Notes: generated from the letters alone by a model not told the origin. A stretch of 54,306 nucleotides of DNA from an uncultured Chloroflexota bacterium (GCA_937876225.1 CALFIC010000098.1:1-54306), one strand, 5' to 3'; shown: positions 8,649-17,116, counted from the stretch's first letter. Program-made: numbers and translations.

Positions 8649-9090
8649 TTTAAAAAATCCCGATACTCCTAAACACATGCGACATACCTAATCACTCCTA
8701 GCGCCAATATTTGTCCTTCCACATCAATGCCTAGGTGCATACGCACCGGCCAATTTCCCTATCACACGCCGATTTAATGTCGTTACCGATGCATCATGGT
8801 TTTGCCGTATATGCAAAAAAACAACCGTACCCTTTGTATTCTGAGTGGTTTTTTGTTAAAAATCACAAAAAACAATGAATCTACCTGATGACATACAGAT
8901 AATTAGATTAAATTTTACTTTTCAAATAAACATCATGTAAGTAGTAAATTTGCAAAACAAACAAAAAATACAGTGAAATTAGTAAATTTAGATTATTTTT
9001 ACGACTAATCATGCATATTTCACAGAAAAAAAGCAAAATCAATCATTAATGCGGATATATTTTTATTATCAAATGATTATTTCAGTAATA
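8649..9090. other. AT-rich intergenic region, no gene seen
   Basis: About 440 bases without a credible reading frame. From about 8860 onwards it becomes strongly AT-rich, clearly different from the surrounding genes. A small hairpin GGTGC(4)GCACC lies at 8734-8747. No RNA gene, repeat array or mobile-element end was recognised. The AT content may reflect a regulatory or nucleoid-protein-bound region, or recent acquisition. Confidence 0.5.
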
Positions 9091-9119
9091 TTGACTAAAC
9101 CACACTCTAATGGTAGGAT
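9091..9119 (+). promoter_or_regulatory. sigma-70-type promoter for the MerR-family gene
   Basis: TTGACT (9091-9096), a 17-base spacer, then TAGGAT (9114-9119), about 40 bases before the MerR-family ATG. The spacer is a normal 17, not the stretched 19-20 bases of promoters activated by classical MerR distortion, and shows no obvious dyad. Confidence 0.6.
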
Positions 9120-9157
9120 TACACTAGTTTTATATATCTCGTACAAAGTAGAAGTCC

Positions 9158-9679
9158 ATGAATCGTCAAATAATGACTATCCGTCAACTCGCAGACCGTG
9201 CCGGTGTGACTCAGCGTACCATTCGTTACTATACGGACGAAGGATTGATTGACGCACCTGTTGACAAAGTGCGCATGCCACGATACACCGAACGGCACCT
9301 CTTGCAACTGCAAGCTGCAGCACACCTCAAGGCTGGGTATTTGCCCTTGCGTGTCATTCGCGCCCGCTTGGCCGGACTTGGGGATGAGGAGTTACGCGAA
9401 ATTGTCGCAAGTGTCCCACAACCCGTTGCGACGATTGTGGCAAACACCAGCATCCAAGAAATCGAAGCGAGCCATCGGGTTGGCAACGTCATTAGTGGTA
9501 GTAATGTGGCACTCTATGATGGCACGGACAGCGAAGAAACCATCCAACCCGAAGTACGTGAACGACGCTGGCATCGTGTGGTCATCGATGATGGCATCGA
9601 AATCCACTTCCGTGATGATCGCCACCTCGATAGCGGAGACCTGCGTCGCCTGAGTGCAATGGTGCGTCGCCGTCCTTAA
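9158..9679 (+). CDS. MerR-family transcriptional regulator
   Basis: 173 residues. The N-terminal winged helix-turn-helix is clear: MTIRQLADRAGVTQRTIRYY (about 6-25), then DEGLI and RYTERHLLQLQ. The dimerisation helix is short (about 70-90, LPLRVIRARLAGLGDEELR). The C-terminal part has no metal-binding cysteines; it ends in a small basic/acidic module with WHRVVIDDGIEIHFRDD, resembling a Trp-x-Arg...Gly-x-Glu-x-His tail that I associate with MerR-like regulators of vWA loci (recollection, not verified). An in-frame ATG at residue 6 is an alternative start; the upstream GAAG is weak. It is followed by a perfect terminator and lies in a block with the Asp-rich and VWA genes. Confidence 0.85.
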   Translation: MNRQIMTIRQLADRAGVTQRTIRYYTDEGLIDAPVDKVRMPRYTERHLLQLQAAAHLKAGYLPLRVIRARLAGLGDEELREIVASVPQPVATIVANTSIQEIEASHRVGNVISGSNVALYDGTDSEETIQPEVRERRWHRVVIDDGIEIHFRDDRHLDSGDLRRLSAMVRRRP

Positions 9680-9693
9680 TTTATGTTATATCA

Positions 9694-9728
9694 ACTCCCC
9701 CCACGCACCTTATGTGCGTGGGGGGAGT
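9694..9728. terminator. perfect hairpin between convergent genes
   Basis: 15-base perfectly paired arms (9694-9708 and 9714-9728) with a 5-base loop, placed between the MerR-family stop and the stop of the opposite-strand Asp-rich gene. It can serve both strands; neither side has a long T tract. Confidence 0.75.
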
Positions 9729-9732
9729 ACTG

Positions 9733-10398
9733 TTATATGCTCCCAGGCACGTTGTAGTCGGGATCGGGGTCGGGGTGCGTATCGTTGGTCGAATCAGCAT
9801 GCGATGGCGTGGGTGGATTGGCGGGCATTGACAGCGGGTTCCCAAATATATCCCACATCAGTGGTGTAGCGGGCTCTGTAGCCGTTAATGGTGGCGGCAC
9901 TAACCCAAACAACAAGGCAAACTCATGATCAGATAAGGAATTATCGGCAGCGTGTAGATTATCTTGGGGGAATGACAACGGCAACAAATAGCCATCGCAT
10001 TCGTCTTGCGTGTATTCGCCCAATTTTTCGTCGGGGTCACGATAGAGATCATCATCATTGAGATCAAGCGCATCATCATCATCGTCGTCATCATCGAGAT
10101 CGAACGAATCAGCATCATTGAGCGCTACCCAATCAGCATCATCGAATGTCAAATGATCGGAAGTAAACGTACCGACATGATTGGGGTAGATTTTTTTCCA
10201 GGCCTCAATACGCACATGGGTACGGTCTACGCTAGCGAGGGTTGTTTCGCACATCACCAAGATTTGCTCAAGTGCGACAATATTGGTTCCATCAACAGGC
10301 ATTTGCGCACAGACGTGCATGATTTCGTTACGTACCGCAATCAATGACTGTTGGGCGAAACCCATCCGAAGCAGTAGGTATTCTACGGGTAATTGCAT
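9733..10398 (-). CDS. unknown acidic protein with poly-Asp segment
   Basis: 221 residues, no family recognised. Residues 1-75 look helical (VEYLLLRMGFAQQSLIAVRNE). A middle region holds a run of eight Asp followed by further D/N-rich sequence (about 110-135). The C-terminal 60 residues are Pro/Thr/Ser/Asp-rich and probably disordered. There is no signal peptide or membrane segment. The ATG at 10398 is chosen because GGAGG lies seven bases upstream; the open frame extends further. The poly-Asp run is encoded by mixed GAT/GAC codons. The gene lies between the MerR and VWA genes, divergent from the latter. A role as a partner or inhibitor of the VWA protein is only a guess from position. Confidence 0.7.
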   Translation of the reverse strand: MQLPVEYLLLRMGFAQQSLIAVRNEIMHVCAQMPVDGTNIVALEQILVMCETTLASVDRTHVRIEAWKKIYPNHVGTFTSDHLTFDDADWVALNDADSFDLDDDDDDDDALDLNDDDLYRDPDEKLGEYTQDECDGYLLPLSFPQDNLHAADNSLSDHEFALLFGLVPPPLTATEPATPLMWDIFGNPLSMPANPPTPSHADSTNDTHPDPDPDYNVPGSI

Positions 10399-10614
10399 CG
10401 TTTTCCCTCCTCGTTGTTGCACGTATGTAGCATCAAAACCAACAAAATGCGACCAGCCAATATGGGTATTTAGTTTACATTTGTTGCAGCACAATCCTTT
10501 CTTTTATCCGATTAGATAAAATATCACGGTCACTTTTATGTGCCGTGTTACGTTATAAAAACTATACCACAACGACGTTATAAACGCAATAGGGCATTTA
10601 TGTGCTTTTTTGAT
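10399..10614. other. AT-rich divergent intergenic region with a 10-base direct repeat
   Basis: This region separates the Asp-rich gene from the VWA gene. It carries two copies of ACGTTATAAA, at 10550-10559 and 10575-10584, 25 bases apart, which could be paired regulator sites. No credible gene is present. Composition is AT-rich, like the 8.65-9.09 kb region. Confidence 0.5.
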
Positions 10615-10643
10615 TTGACAATCACACTAAATACTGTTATATT
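10615..10643 (+). promoter_or_regulatory. near-consensus promoter for the VWA gene
   Basis: TTGACA (10615-10620), a 17-base spacer ending in TGT, then TATATT (10638-10643): a near-perfect vegetative promoter with an extended -10. The predicted leader before the VWA ATG is about 105-110 bases. Confidence 0.75.
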
Positions 10644-10757
10644 TACGTTGCAATGTAATACACGACGGTGAAATCAGCAAAATCACATCTCATTTTGCAT
10701 CAATCGTGTAGGCAGCAAATCGTCAATAAAATATATTTCAAAAGGAGTATTCATCGT

Positions 10758-12119
10758 ATGCCAAAGATGACCGTAAATGTCAATCGAAGCCATGTGGAAT
10801 TGGGACGCGACGAGCAAGAGCTTGCCAACGAAATCATCATGCGTCTAACCGTACTCGCTCCAGAGTTGACTCAAACACAACGACCACGCATGCCACTCAA
10901 TATTGGTCTCGTCATCGACCGTAGCGGATCGATGGGGGGCCAAAAGTTAACCGACGCGATTGCAGCCTGCCAGCGGATTGTCGGGCGCTTGACAACGGAA
11001 GACCGTTGCACCATTGTGACGTTTGATAGTCGTGCAAGTTTACTCGCAGACGGCAATTATGTCTCGCCGGCTCAACGCACGCTGATTAGTACTGCATTAA
11101 GCATGGTAATGCCTGGTGGAAGTACTAATTTGGCAGAGGGCTGGCAGCTGGCTGCAGACACGTTGCTCACCCATCATGCGCGCAACGGCTATGTGAGTCG
11201 GACGGTATTGTTAACCGACGGACAAGCGAATGTGGGTATGACGAGCGAAGCAGAGCTGAGTGCCCTCGCCAACAACTATCATAGTCGAGGCATCAGCACT
11301 AGTACCTACGGGCTGGGCGGTGGCTACAACGAAGACCTGCTCACAAGTATTGCATCACAGGGTCGTGGCAATCACCAATTCATCGAGCAATCTGTCGACA
11401 TTGATCGCTACTTCAGTGACGAATTGCAAGAATTATTTGCGGTATCACTGCGTAACGCGACCATCACCATCCCTATCCCCAATGGATTTAGCGTCGAGGT
11501 AGTTGGCCAATTGCCACATAGCAAGACCAACACACAACTCATTCTCGAAGTGGGGGCGATGGTGGTACTCGAGCAACGCAACGTCTATTTACGCTTCATC
11601 CCCATGGCTGACGCCGCCCTCGGTACACGACACATCACTGCATCGTTGAGTGGGATTGATAGTAACGAAAAAACACTGACAACTACTTGTGATATTGACC
11701 TCGATATTGCGACTGCCGATGTGGTTAACCAATACCCTGTCGATACGGCACTCGAACAAGAAGCCATGTTGATTGATTTGGCGTGGGTACGGAGCGAAGC
11801 CAATCGCCTCAAACGCGAACGTCGTTATGACGAAGCGAGTGCCTATGTGCGGCAGATGCGCCATCGGAGTCGGATTTATGCCAAATTCGACATCTACGAG
11901 GAACTCGCTGACGAGATGCATCACCATAGTAGTAACGAAGACTTCAAAAATAGTTCGAAACGCGATTTCATGTCGTCACGGGCTTCAGTCAAAGATTTGC
12001 CTCGCTTACGGGCTGAATTAGCCGAGATGAAACAACGTGGCGAAATTGGCACCCATGTGATACAACTCGAACTTACGATTGCATACCTCGAAAAACAGCT
12101 CCGCAACAACCAGCGCTAA
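10758..12119 (+). CDS. cytosolic von Willebrand factor A (VWA) domain protein
   Basis: 453 residues. The VWA domain (about 45-215) has an intact MIDAS metal site: D-R-S-G-S (54-58), Thr123 in GGSTN and Asp154 in LLTDGQAN. It is followed by a beta-sandwich-like region (about 220-340) and a helical C-terminal region (about 345-453) rich in Arg/Glu/Lys. There is no signal peptide or membrane segment, so it is predicted to be intracellular, unlike chloride-channel-type or pilus VWA proteins. Intracellular VWA proteins usually act with an AAA+ ATPase, kinase or FHA protein; none lies next to it. Start: ATG at 10758 with AAAGGAG ten bases upstream; the open frame reaches back to 10668. The strong promoter suggests high expression. 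Confidence 0.88.
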   Translation: MPKMTVNVNRSHVELGRDEQELANEIIMRLTVLAPELTQTQRPRMPLNIGLVIDRSGSMGGQKLTDAIAACQRIVGRLTTEDRCTIVTFDSRASLLADGNYVSPAQRTLISTALSMVMPGGSTNLAEGWQLAADTLLTHHARNGYVSRTVLLTDGQANVGMTSEAELSALANNYHSRGISTSTYGLGGGYNEDLLTSIASQGRGNHQFIEQSVDIDRYFSDELQELFAVSLRNATITIPIPNGFSVEVVGQLPHSKTNTQLILEVGAMVVLEQRNVYLRFIPMADAALGTRHITASLSGIDSNEKTLTTTCDIDLDIATADVVNQYPVDTALEQEAMLIDLAWVRSEANRLKRERRYDEASAYVRQMRHRSRIYAKFDIYEELADEMHHHSSNEDFKNSSKRDFMSSRASVKDLPRLRAELAEMKQRGEIGTHVIQLELTIAYLEKQLRNNQR

Positions 12120-12133
12120 TCATACGCATGCCG

Positions 12134-12172
12134 AATCGTCCCCTTTGCGTGCAATCTGCAAAGGGGACGATT
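12134..12172 (+). terminator. perfect hairpin terminator after VWA gene
   Basis: 15-base perfect arms (12134-12148 and 12158-12172) and a 9-base loop, followed by a T/G-rich tract. It lies 14 bases after the VWA stop. Confidence 0.85.
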
Positions 12173-12216
12173 TGTGGTTTAATAGGCACAGCAATCAACA
12201 CACACAGGAGTACCCA

Positions 12217-12765
12217 ATGACTGACATTCGGGTAGTCAGCTATGATCCATTATGGCCCCGCATATTTGGATACCTGCAGGCGCGCATCTGGCGCCAGGTG
12301 GCACACCACGTCCATACCATCCTCCATGTAGGGAGTACGTCGGTCCCGGGACTAGCCGCGAAGCCGGTGATTGATATGGATATCGTGGTCGCCGACCAAT
12401 CCCTACTCGCCCCAGTAATTGCGCTGTTGGCGCCGCTGGGGTATCACCATTTGGGTGATTTGGGGATTACAGGACGTGAAGCCTTTAGTCGACCAGCAGG
12501 ATTTGTACGACACAATTTGTATCTCTGTCCACAGGGCAGCCTCGGGCTCCGCAATCACCTTGCCGTACGCGATTATTTGCGGGCGACACCGGCGGCAGTG
12601 GAGGCCTATAGTGCACTCAAACAACGCTTGGCAGCAACTGTGGGGCACGATATCGATGCCTACGTGGCCGGCAAAAGTGATTTTATCAGCGCCATATTAA
12701 CGACCCAAGGACTCAATACAGACGATATCGCCGCGATTCATCAGAGTAACCAGGCGCCGAGATAA
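12217..12765 (+). CDS. GrpB / UPF0157 family protein (nucleotidyltransferase-like)
   Basis: 182 residues. It matches the GrpB family layout: VVSYDPLWPRIFGYL, then HVGSTSVPGLAAKPVIDMDIVV (anchor region about 27-50), then HNLYLCPQGS and NHLAVRDYLRATP, ending in Y...K...I. The G-S-T-S...D-x-D pattern is that of a polymerase-beta-type nucleotidyltransferase, and some relatives are fused to dephospho-CoA kinase. The true reaction is not established. CAGGAG precedes the ATG at 12217. Confidence 0.9.
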   Translation: MTDIRVVSYDPLWPRIFGYLQARIWRQVAHHVHTILHVGSTSVPGLAAKPVIDMDIVVADQSLLAPVIALLAPLGYHHLGDLGITGREAFSRPAGFVRHNLYLCPQGSLGLRNHLAVRDYLRATPAAVEAYSALKQRLAATVGHDIDAYVAGKSDFISAILTTQGLNTDDIAAIHQSNQAPR

Positions 12766-12821
12766 TTTTTTACACGACCTATTCACCGCTGCGCCCGGCA
12801 GTTTTTTTCATAAAAAATAAC

Positions 12822-12852
12822 AAAAAAACGGGCCCGCACGACGCGCGCCCGC
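12822..12852 (-). terminator. terminator of the minus-strand ROK/SIS operon
   Basis: On the minus strand a GC-rich imperfect stem (CGGGC...GCCCG, 12829-12852) is followed by seven T (12822-12828). It lies just after the ROK kinase stop. Confidence 0.65.
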
Positions 12853-12867
12853 CATACCACCACGAGA

Positions 12868-13782
12868 TTAATCCATGCACAAGGCGGCACCACCCATAAT
12901 GCCGATGACATCGCCGAGGGCGGCGGCTTTGAGCACCACCTGTTTGGACAAGGCACGGTAAGCCATGATGGTGCGCAGGGGCGCAAACAACTGCTCGCCG
13001 GCTCCTGTCAGCCCACCGCCGATTACGATGATACCCGGGTTGAGGAGGTTACTGGCAGACGAGATTCCTACACCTAGCCAGCTGACGGCATGATCCCAAA
13101 TCTGCATGGCCACCGCATCACCGGCAGCCGCAGCTATAGCCACGTCACGGGCACTAATGGTGGCGACGTCGCGGTCGCGCAAGCTGGGGGGCACATTGGC
13201 ACGAGCGTCGCGGGCGATGGACAAGCCAGAGGAGAGTGATTCGAGGCAGCCGTTGCCACCACAGGCACAGGCAGGACCGTCGGGTTTGAGAATCATGTGA
13301 CCCACTTCGCCAGCCCAAGCATGCTCGCCGCGGTGGAGTTTGCCGTTGATGATGACGCCACCACCGATACCAGTGCTAACGGTCAAATAGAGCATATGCT
13401 GGCAGCCTTGGCCGGCACCAAAGCGATATTCGGCGAGGCCGGCAGCATCTGCATCGTTGGCGATGACGGCAGGAACGCCAAAATGGGCTTCGCAACGAGC
13501 GGCGAGGGGGAAGTTTTCCCAGCCGGGGATGTGCATCGACAAGCGCACGGTGCGGCCATCGGCTTCGACGGGACCACCAAATGATACGCCCACGGCGTGA
13601 ATCGGCGTAGCGACTTGGGCACGCAAGGCGTCGCCTAGCGCCAACATGGCAGCAAAGCCGGGAGCGGCGCCACCAGCAGGGGTCGGGCAACGGAGTGAGG
13701 CGACCACGGTGCCACTTGCGGTATCGACAATGCCGGCGGCGAGTTTGGTGCCACCAAAATCCAAGCCTAGCACGTAGCTCAT
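12868..13782 (-). CDS. ROK-family sugar kinase
   Basis: 304 residues. ATP-binding loop D-F-G-G-T-K (8-13); catalytic Asp110 in VIANDADAAG; GTGIGGG near 137-142; and the ROK zinc site made of His162 (GEVGHM) and C-x-C-G-G-N-G-C (Cys172, 174, 179) followed by LE. The adenosine motif VIGGGLTGAG is present near the C-terminus. Known ROK kinases phosphorylate glucose, fructose, N-acetylmannosamine, N-acetylglucosamine or similar hexoses. The start is the ATG overlapping the SIS-gene stop by four bases (ATGA), so kinase and isomerase are made together; that coupling suggests one pathway. The open frame upstream (to 13962) runs antisense-like through the SIS gene and is not used. Confidence 0.93.
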   Translation of the reverse strand: MSYVLGLDFGGTKLAAGIVDTASGTVVASLRCPTPAGGAAPGFAAMLALGDALRAQVATPIHAVGVSFGGPVEADGRTVRLSMHIPGWENFPLAARCEAHFGVPAVIANDADAAGLAEYRFGAGQGCQHMLYLTVSTGIGGGVIINGKLHRGEHAWAGEVGHMILKPDGPACACGGNGCLESLSSGLSIARDARANVPPSLRDRDVATISARDVAIAAAAGDAVAMQIWDHAVSWLGVGISSASNLLNPGIIVIGGGLTGAGEQLFAPLRTIMAYRALSKQVVLKAAALGDVIGIMGGAALCMD

Positions 13783-14336
13783 AGGGCACGGATCCGGTCG
13801 GCGAGGTTCACGGCCAAAGCATGACACAGCGCCATATGAATGTCTTCGACTTCGGGCATAAACGAGCTCGGCGCCACAAATGAGATGTCGGCGAGGCTGG
13901 CAAGCTTGCCGCCACCAAAGCCACTCAAACCGACTACTTGGCCACCTTGGGCTTGGACCCACTCGCTGACGCGCAACACGTTGGGGGAATTACCGCTCCC
14001 CGAGATGGTCACGAGCAGATCCCCAGGACGATAGATCATCGGGATTTGCTCGACAAACACCCGCTCGTAGGCGGTGTCGTTGCCCCAGGCGGTGACAAGT
14101 GGCATATTGTCGGTGAGGGCGGCGGCACGGAAGCGGCGCTGGCCGTCGACCACTGTCCACTTACCCAAATCACAAACCAAATGCGAGGCGGTGGCAGCTG
14201 AGCCACCATTGCCACAGACAATCACGGTACCATCACGCAAATACGTCTGCCACAAGGCCTCGAGCACCGCTTCAGCGCGGTCACTGGGGATTTGGGCGAG
14301 GGTACGAGCGAGGTTGTCAAAGTAGTGTTGCATCAT
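13779..14336 (-). CDS. SIS-domain sugar-phosphate isomerase (GmhA/DiaA-like)
   Basis: 185 residues, the length of phosphoheptose isomerase GmhA. The SIS signatures are VCGNGGSAATASHLVCDLGKW (anchor region about 40-60), then ALTDNMPLVTAWGND, VTISGSGNSPNVLRVSEWA-type loop and GLSGFGGGKL; it ends DIHMALCHALA. GmhA converts sedoheptulose-7-phosphate to D-glycero-manno-heptose-7-phosphate; DiaA is a related DNA-replication factor. No heptose kinase of the GHMP type is next to it; instead a ROK kinase follows, so the product may be a different phosphorylated sugar. Assignment to SIS is certain, the substrate is not. Confidence 0.88.
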   Translation of the reverse strand: MMQHYFDNLARTLAQIPSDRAEAVLEALWQTYLRDGTVIVCGNGGSAATASHLVCDLGKWTVVDGQRRFRAAALTDNMPLVTAWGNDTAYERVFVEQIPMIYRPGDLLVTISGSGNSPNVLRVSEWVQAQGGQVVGLSGFGGGKLASLADISFVAPSSFMPEVEDIHMALCHALAVNLADRIRAL

Positions 14337-14360
14337 CGCAAAATGACTCCTGTGTATGAA

Positions 14361-15050
14361 TTAGGCGGTGGCAAAAAAGCGATATTTGAATAATGCCCAA
14401 ATCGCCCAAAACCCCTGGGAAGGCTTCATTTTTTTGCCTTCTTCGTAGGTACGGCCGATATAACTAACGGGCACCTCAAAAATACGCTCTTTACGGAGGA
14501 GAATCTTGGCGGTGATTTCCGGTTCGATGCGAAAGTCATTGCTTTCGAGGGGGATGTTTTTGATGATTTCTGAGCGGAAGGCCTTGTAGCATGTTTCCAT
14601 ATCAGAAATCCAGCAATTAAACAAGAAATTCGTGAGGAAGGTCAAGAATTTATTGCCTAACGCATTCCAGAAATACATGCCGGTATGACTACCCATGAAG
14701 CGCGAGCCATAGACGACGCCTACGCGGCCTTCAAAAATAGGCTTTAGGACGGCATAGTAGTCGTTGGGGTCGTATTCGAGGTCAGCGTCTTGGACGATGA
14801 TAACATCACCGGTGGCCGCGGCAATCCCGGTACGCACCGCAGCACCTTTGCCGCGATTGCGTTCGTGACGTACGACACGCAGATTAGGGTCATTGCGTTG
14901 TTCGTTGGCGAGGACACTGGGAGTGGCATCGTTAGAGCAATCATCGATAACGATGATTTCTTTGTCGATGGTAATTGCTCGGACTTTGGTCAAGATGTCG
15001 GGCAGGCTATCGGCTTCGTTATAGCAGGGCATAATCACAGAAAGGCGCAT
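14361..15050 (-). CDS. family 2 glycosyltransferase, DPM/polyprenyl-phosphate type
   Basis: 229 residues. GT-A fold: MRLSVIMPCYNEADSLPDIL, EIIVIDDCSND, RGKGAAVRTGI, VQDADLEYDP and VYGSRF follow the dolichyl/polyprenyl-phosphate mannosyl- or glucosyltransferase pattern. No C-terminal membrane domain is present; the C-terminus is basic. It probably transfers a sugar from a nucleotide donor to undecaprenyl or polyprenyl phosphate on the cytoplasmic face. GAGGA lies upstream of the ATG, which is 11 bases after the aminotransferase stop. It is in one minus-strand run with the SIS and ROK genes. Confidence 0.9.
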   Translation of the reverse strand: MRLSVIMPCYNEADSLPDILTKVRAITIDKEIIVIDDCSNDATPSVLANEQRNDPNLRVVRHERNRGKGAAVRTGIAAATGDVIIVQDADLEYDPNDYYAVLKPIFEGRVGVVYGSRFMGSHTGMYFWNALGNKFLTFLTNFLFNCWISDMETCYKAFRSEIIKNIPLESNDFRIEPEITAKILLRKERIFEVPVSYIGRTYEEGKKMKPSQGFWAIWALFKYRFFATA

Positions 15051-15061
15051 GAATTCCTCAC

Positions 15062-16225
15062 CTATACAACACGACGAATAAAACGTTCAATCCGTTCGAG
15101 GGCAATTTCGATGTTGTGCATCGAGGCGGCATAGCACAACCGCACAAAACCAGCCCCACTCGGGCCAAACACATCACCCGGAATAACGGCGACATGTTCT
15201 TCATTCAGTAACTGTTCACAAAAATCGGCACTACTCAAGCCGAGATGATCGACTTGGGGAAAGAGATAAAAAGCCCCTCGCGCCTCGAACGTCGGCAAAC
15301 CAATCCGGCGTAAACCCGCCAACAACACTTGACGACGGCGGTCGTATTCGGCGACCATCATCTGTGTCGCGGCTGCGCCATGGCGCAAGGCTTCGAGACC
15401 AGCGTATTGAGCGGCAGTAGGCGCCGACATGATGCCGTATTGGTGGATTTTGCGTACCGCACCACAAATATCCGCCGGCGCAGCCAACCAGCCGAGGCGC
15501 CAACCGGTCATGGCATATGCTTTGGAAAAACCGCCCATCAGCACGGTACAATCACGTGCGCCCTGCGCCGTCACCGCACTTACGTGCGGCACGCCATACA
15601 CGAGGCGATCGTAGATTTCGTCAGAAATCAGAGTCAAATTATGGGCGACCGCCAAATCGACAATCGCTTGCATGGTAGCAGCATCGATTACCGCACCGGT
15701 AGGGTTGTTGGGATAGCCAATCAAAATCGCTTTGGTGCGCGGGGTAATCGCGGCGGCAATGGCCGCTGGGTCGACCGCAAAATCATTGGCGACCGTCGTG
15801 GGCACCGTGACCGGCACTCCGCCTGCAAAAATCACACAAGCAGTATATGCCACAAAACAAGGCTCAGGGACGATGACTTCGTCACCAGGGTTAATCAACG
15901 CCAGCATGGTTTGTTGCATGGCTTCGCTGACACCCACCGTCACCAAGATTTCGTCTTCGGGGTCGTAACGTACCCCTGTTTGGGCATAGATACTATCGGC
16001 AATGGCGACACGGAGCTCCAGCAAACCCGAGTTGGACGTGTAGGCTGTTTTGCCAGCCTGAATCGAATCAATGGCTGCTTGGCGAATATGATCGGGGGTG
16101 ACAAAATCGGGCTCACCAATCCCCAACGACACCACATCGTGCATTTGGGCTGCAATATCAAAAAAACGCCGGATGCCAGAGGGGGGGACGTCATGAATCC
16201 GTTGGGCCAAACGATTCCGTTGCAT
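15062..16225 (-). CDS. PLP-dependent aminotransferase, class I/II (aspartate-type)
   Basis: 387 residues of the aspartate aminotransferase superfamily (fold type I). Visible: SLGIGEPDF (substrate/PLP region, about 33-41), YTSNSGLLELR, PNNPTG (172-177), ISDEIYDRLVY (about 200-210), and the Schiff-base Lys235 in GGFSKAYAMTGWRLGW; the C-terminal Arg is in GFVRLCYA. This subgroup includes AspC-like, PatA-like and LL-diaminopimelate-type enzymes; the substrate is not decided by sequence alone. It is the first gene of the run leading into the GT2, SIS and ROK genes, so it may simply be co-expressed with them. Confidence 0.92.
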   Translation of the reverse strand: MQRNRLAQRIHDVPPSGIRRFFDIAAQMHDVVSLGIGEPDFVTPDHIRQAAIDSIQAGKTAYTSNSGLLELRVAIADSIYAQTGVRYDPEDEILVTVGVSEAMQQTMLALINPGDEVIVPEPCFVAYTACVIFAGGVPVTVPTTVANDFAVDPAAIAAAITPRTKAILIGYPNNPTGAVIDAATMQAIVDLAVAHNLTLISDEIYDRLVYGVPHVSAVTAQGARDCTVLMGGFSKAYAMTGWRLGWLAAPADICGAVRKIHQYGIMSAPTAAQYAGLEALRHGAAATQMMVAEYDRRRQVLLAGLRRIGLPTFEARGAFYLFPQVDHLGLSSADFCEQLLNEEHVAVIPGDVFGPSGAGFVRLCYAASMHNIEIALERIERFIRRVV

Positions 16226-16300
16226 GCCGATGCCTCACCACAACTACAAAATTATACGTGTATCGTACCATACTCACATCAATTGATTGACGTGAAAAAA

Positions 16301-17071
16301 TCAGCCAATCAGATTCATGATTGCCCGGGCAATTCCGGGGAATGCGGCACTAAAGCGGGCGAGGATGACACTTTGCCACGGCACAATCACTTCACCATTA
16401 GTCCGTCGGCGCATGGCATCGATCACGGCACTGGCGACTTGGGCACTGGTGCAGGTGCTGAGCGACGCGGCGCGGGGGTATTTTTCGTTGGGGGAATTAT
16501 GTTGGAAGCCGGTTTGGGCCACGCCGGGGCAAACGATGGTACAGACCACACCAGTCTTGGCCAGCTCTTGTTGCATACTGCGCCCAATCGCCACCAAGGC
16601 AAATTTGCTCGCGCTGTAATAGGACATATTACGGGCAGCCACCAAGCCAGCCATCGAGGCGAGCATGATGACTTGGCCTTGACCACGTTGAATGAGTCCG
16701 GGCAAAAAGGCTTTGGTACAGCGCACGGCACCATAGACGTTGACATCCATGATGCGTTGCAAATCACTGAGCGGCGCATCGACAATTGGGTCGATAAAGC
16801 CAAACCCGGCATTGTTGATAAGCGTATCGACGGTGCCAAAGGCATTCGCAGTAGCTAGCAAATGAGCGACATCGCTATCGCTGGTCACATCGGCCGTCAC
16901 GGCAATAGCGTGGTCAGCACCACCCAATTCGGCAACCAAGGCATTGAGTTTGTCGGTTGAGCGGGCTGCTAATACGACCCGCGCGCCTTGGGCGACGGCT
17001 TGGCGGGCAATATCGGCGCCAAACCCACTTGATGCGCCGGTAATAACGACGACACGTTGTGCAAATCCCAT
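16301..17071 (-). CDS. short-chain dehydrogenase/reductase
   Basis: 256 residues. Classical SDR: cofactor loop T-G-A-S-S-G-F-G (about 11-18), NNAG, catalytic Ser in MLASMAG and Y-Y-S-A-S-K. An Arg in AARS after strand 2 suggests NADP(H). It resembles 'SDR family oxidoreductase' DltE/YdfG types; the substrate is unknown. The start at 17071 is preferred because AGAGG is six bases upstream; an ATG one codon earlier (17074) would be too close to it. It is divergent from ridA. Confidence 0.9.
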   Translation of the reverse strand: MGFAQRVVVITGASSGFGADIARQAVAQGARVVLAARSTDKLNALVAELGGADHAIAVTADVTSDSDVAHLLATANAFGTVDTLINNAGFGFIDPIVDAPLSDLQRIMDVNVYGAVRCTKAFLPGLIQRGQGQVIMLASMAGLVAARNMSYYSASKFALVAIGRSMQQELAKTGVVCTIVCPGVAQTGFQHNSPNEKYPRAASLSTCTSAQVASAVIDAMRRRTNGEVIVPWQSVILARFSAAFPGIARAIMNLIG

Positions 17072-17088
17072 CATTCACCTCTTATTCT

Positions 17089-17116
17089 TTGACACGACTT
17101 CCTTCTATTGTAGTAT
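17089..17116 (+). promoter_or_regulatory. putative promoter for ridA
   Basis: TTGACA (17089-17094), a 16-base spacer, then TAGTAT (17111-17116), in the divergent gap between the SDR gene and ridA. The predicted leader is about 75 bases. Confidence 0.6.

Noticed and set aside
8734..8747. Small hairpin GGTGC-ATAC-GCACC in the AT-rich intergenic region
   Set aside because: Only five pairs, common by chance; no context linking it to a regulator.
10009..10120. Trinucleotide GAT/GAC-type repeat that looks like a small tandem array
   Set aside because: It encodes the poly-Asp segment of the 9733-10398 gene, with no spacers of CRISPR type.
15329..16858. 509-residue open frame antisense to the aminotransferase and SDR genes
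   Set aside because: Crosses two well-supported minus-strand genes, His/Arg/Gly-rich without domain signatures; a composition artefact.
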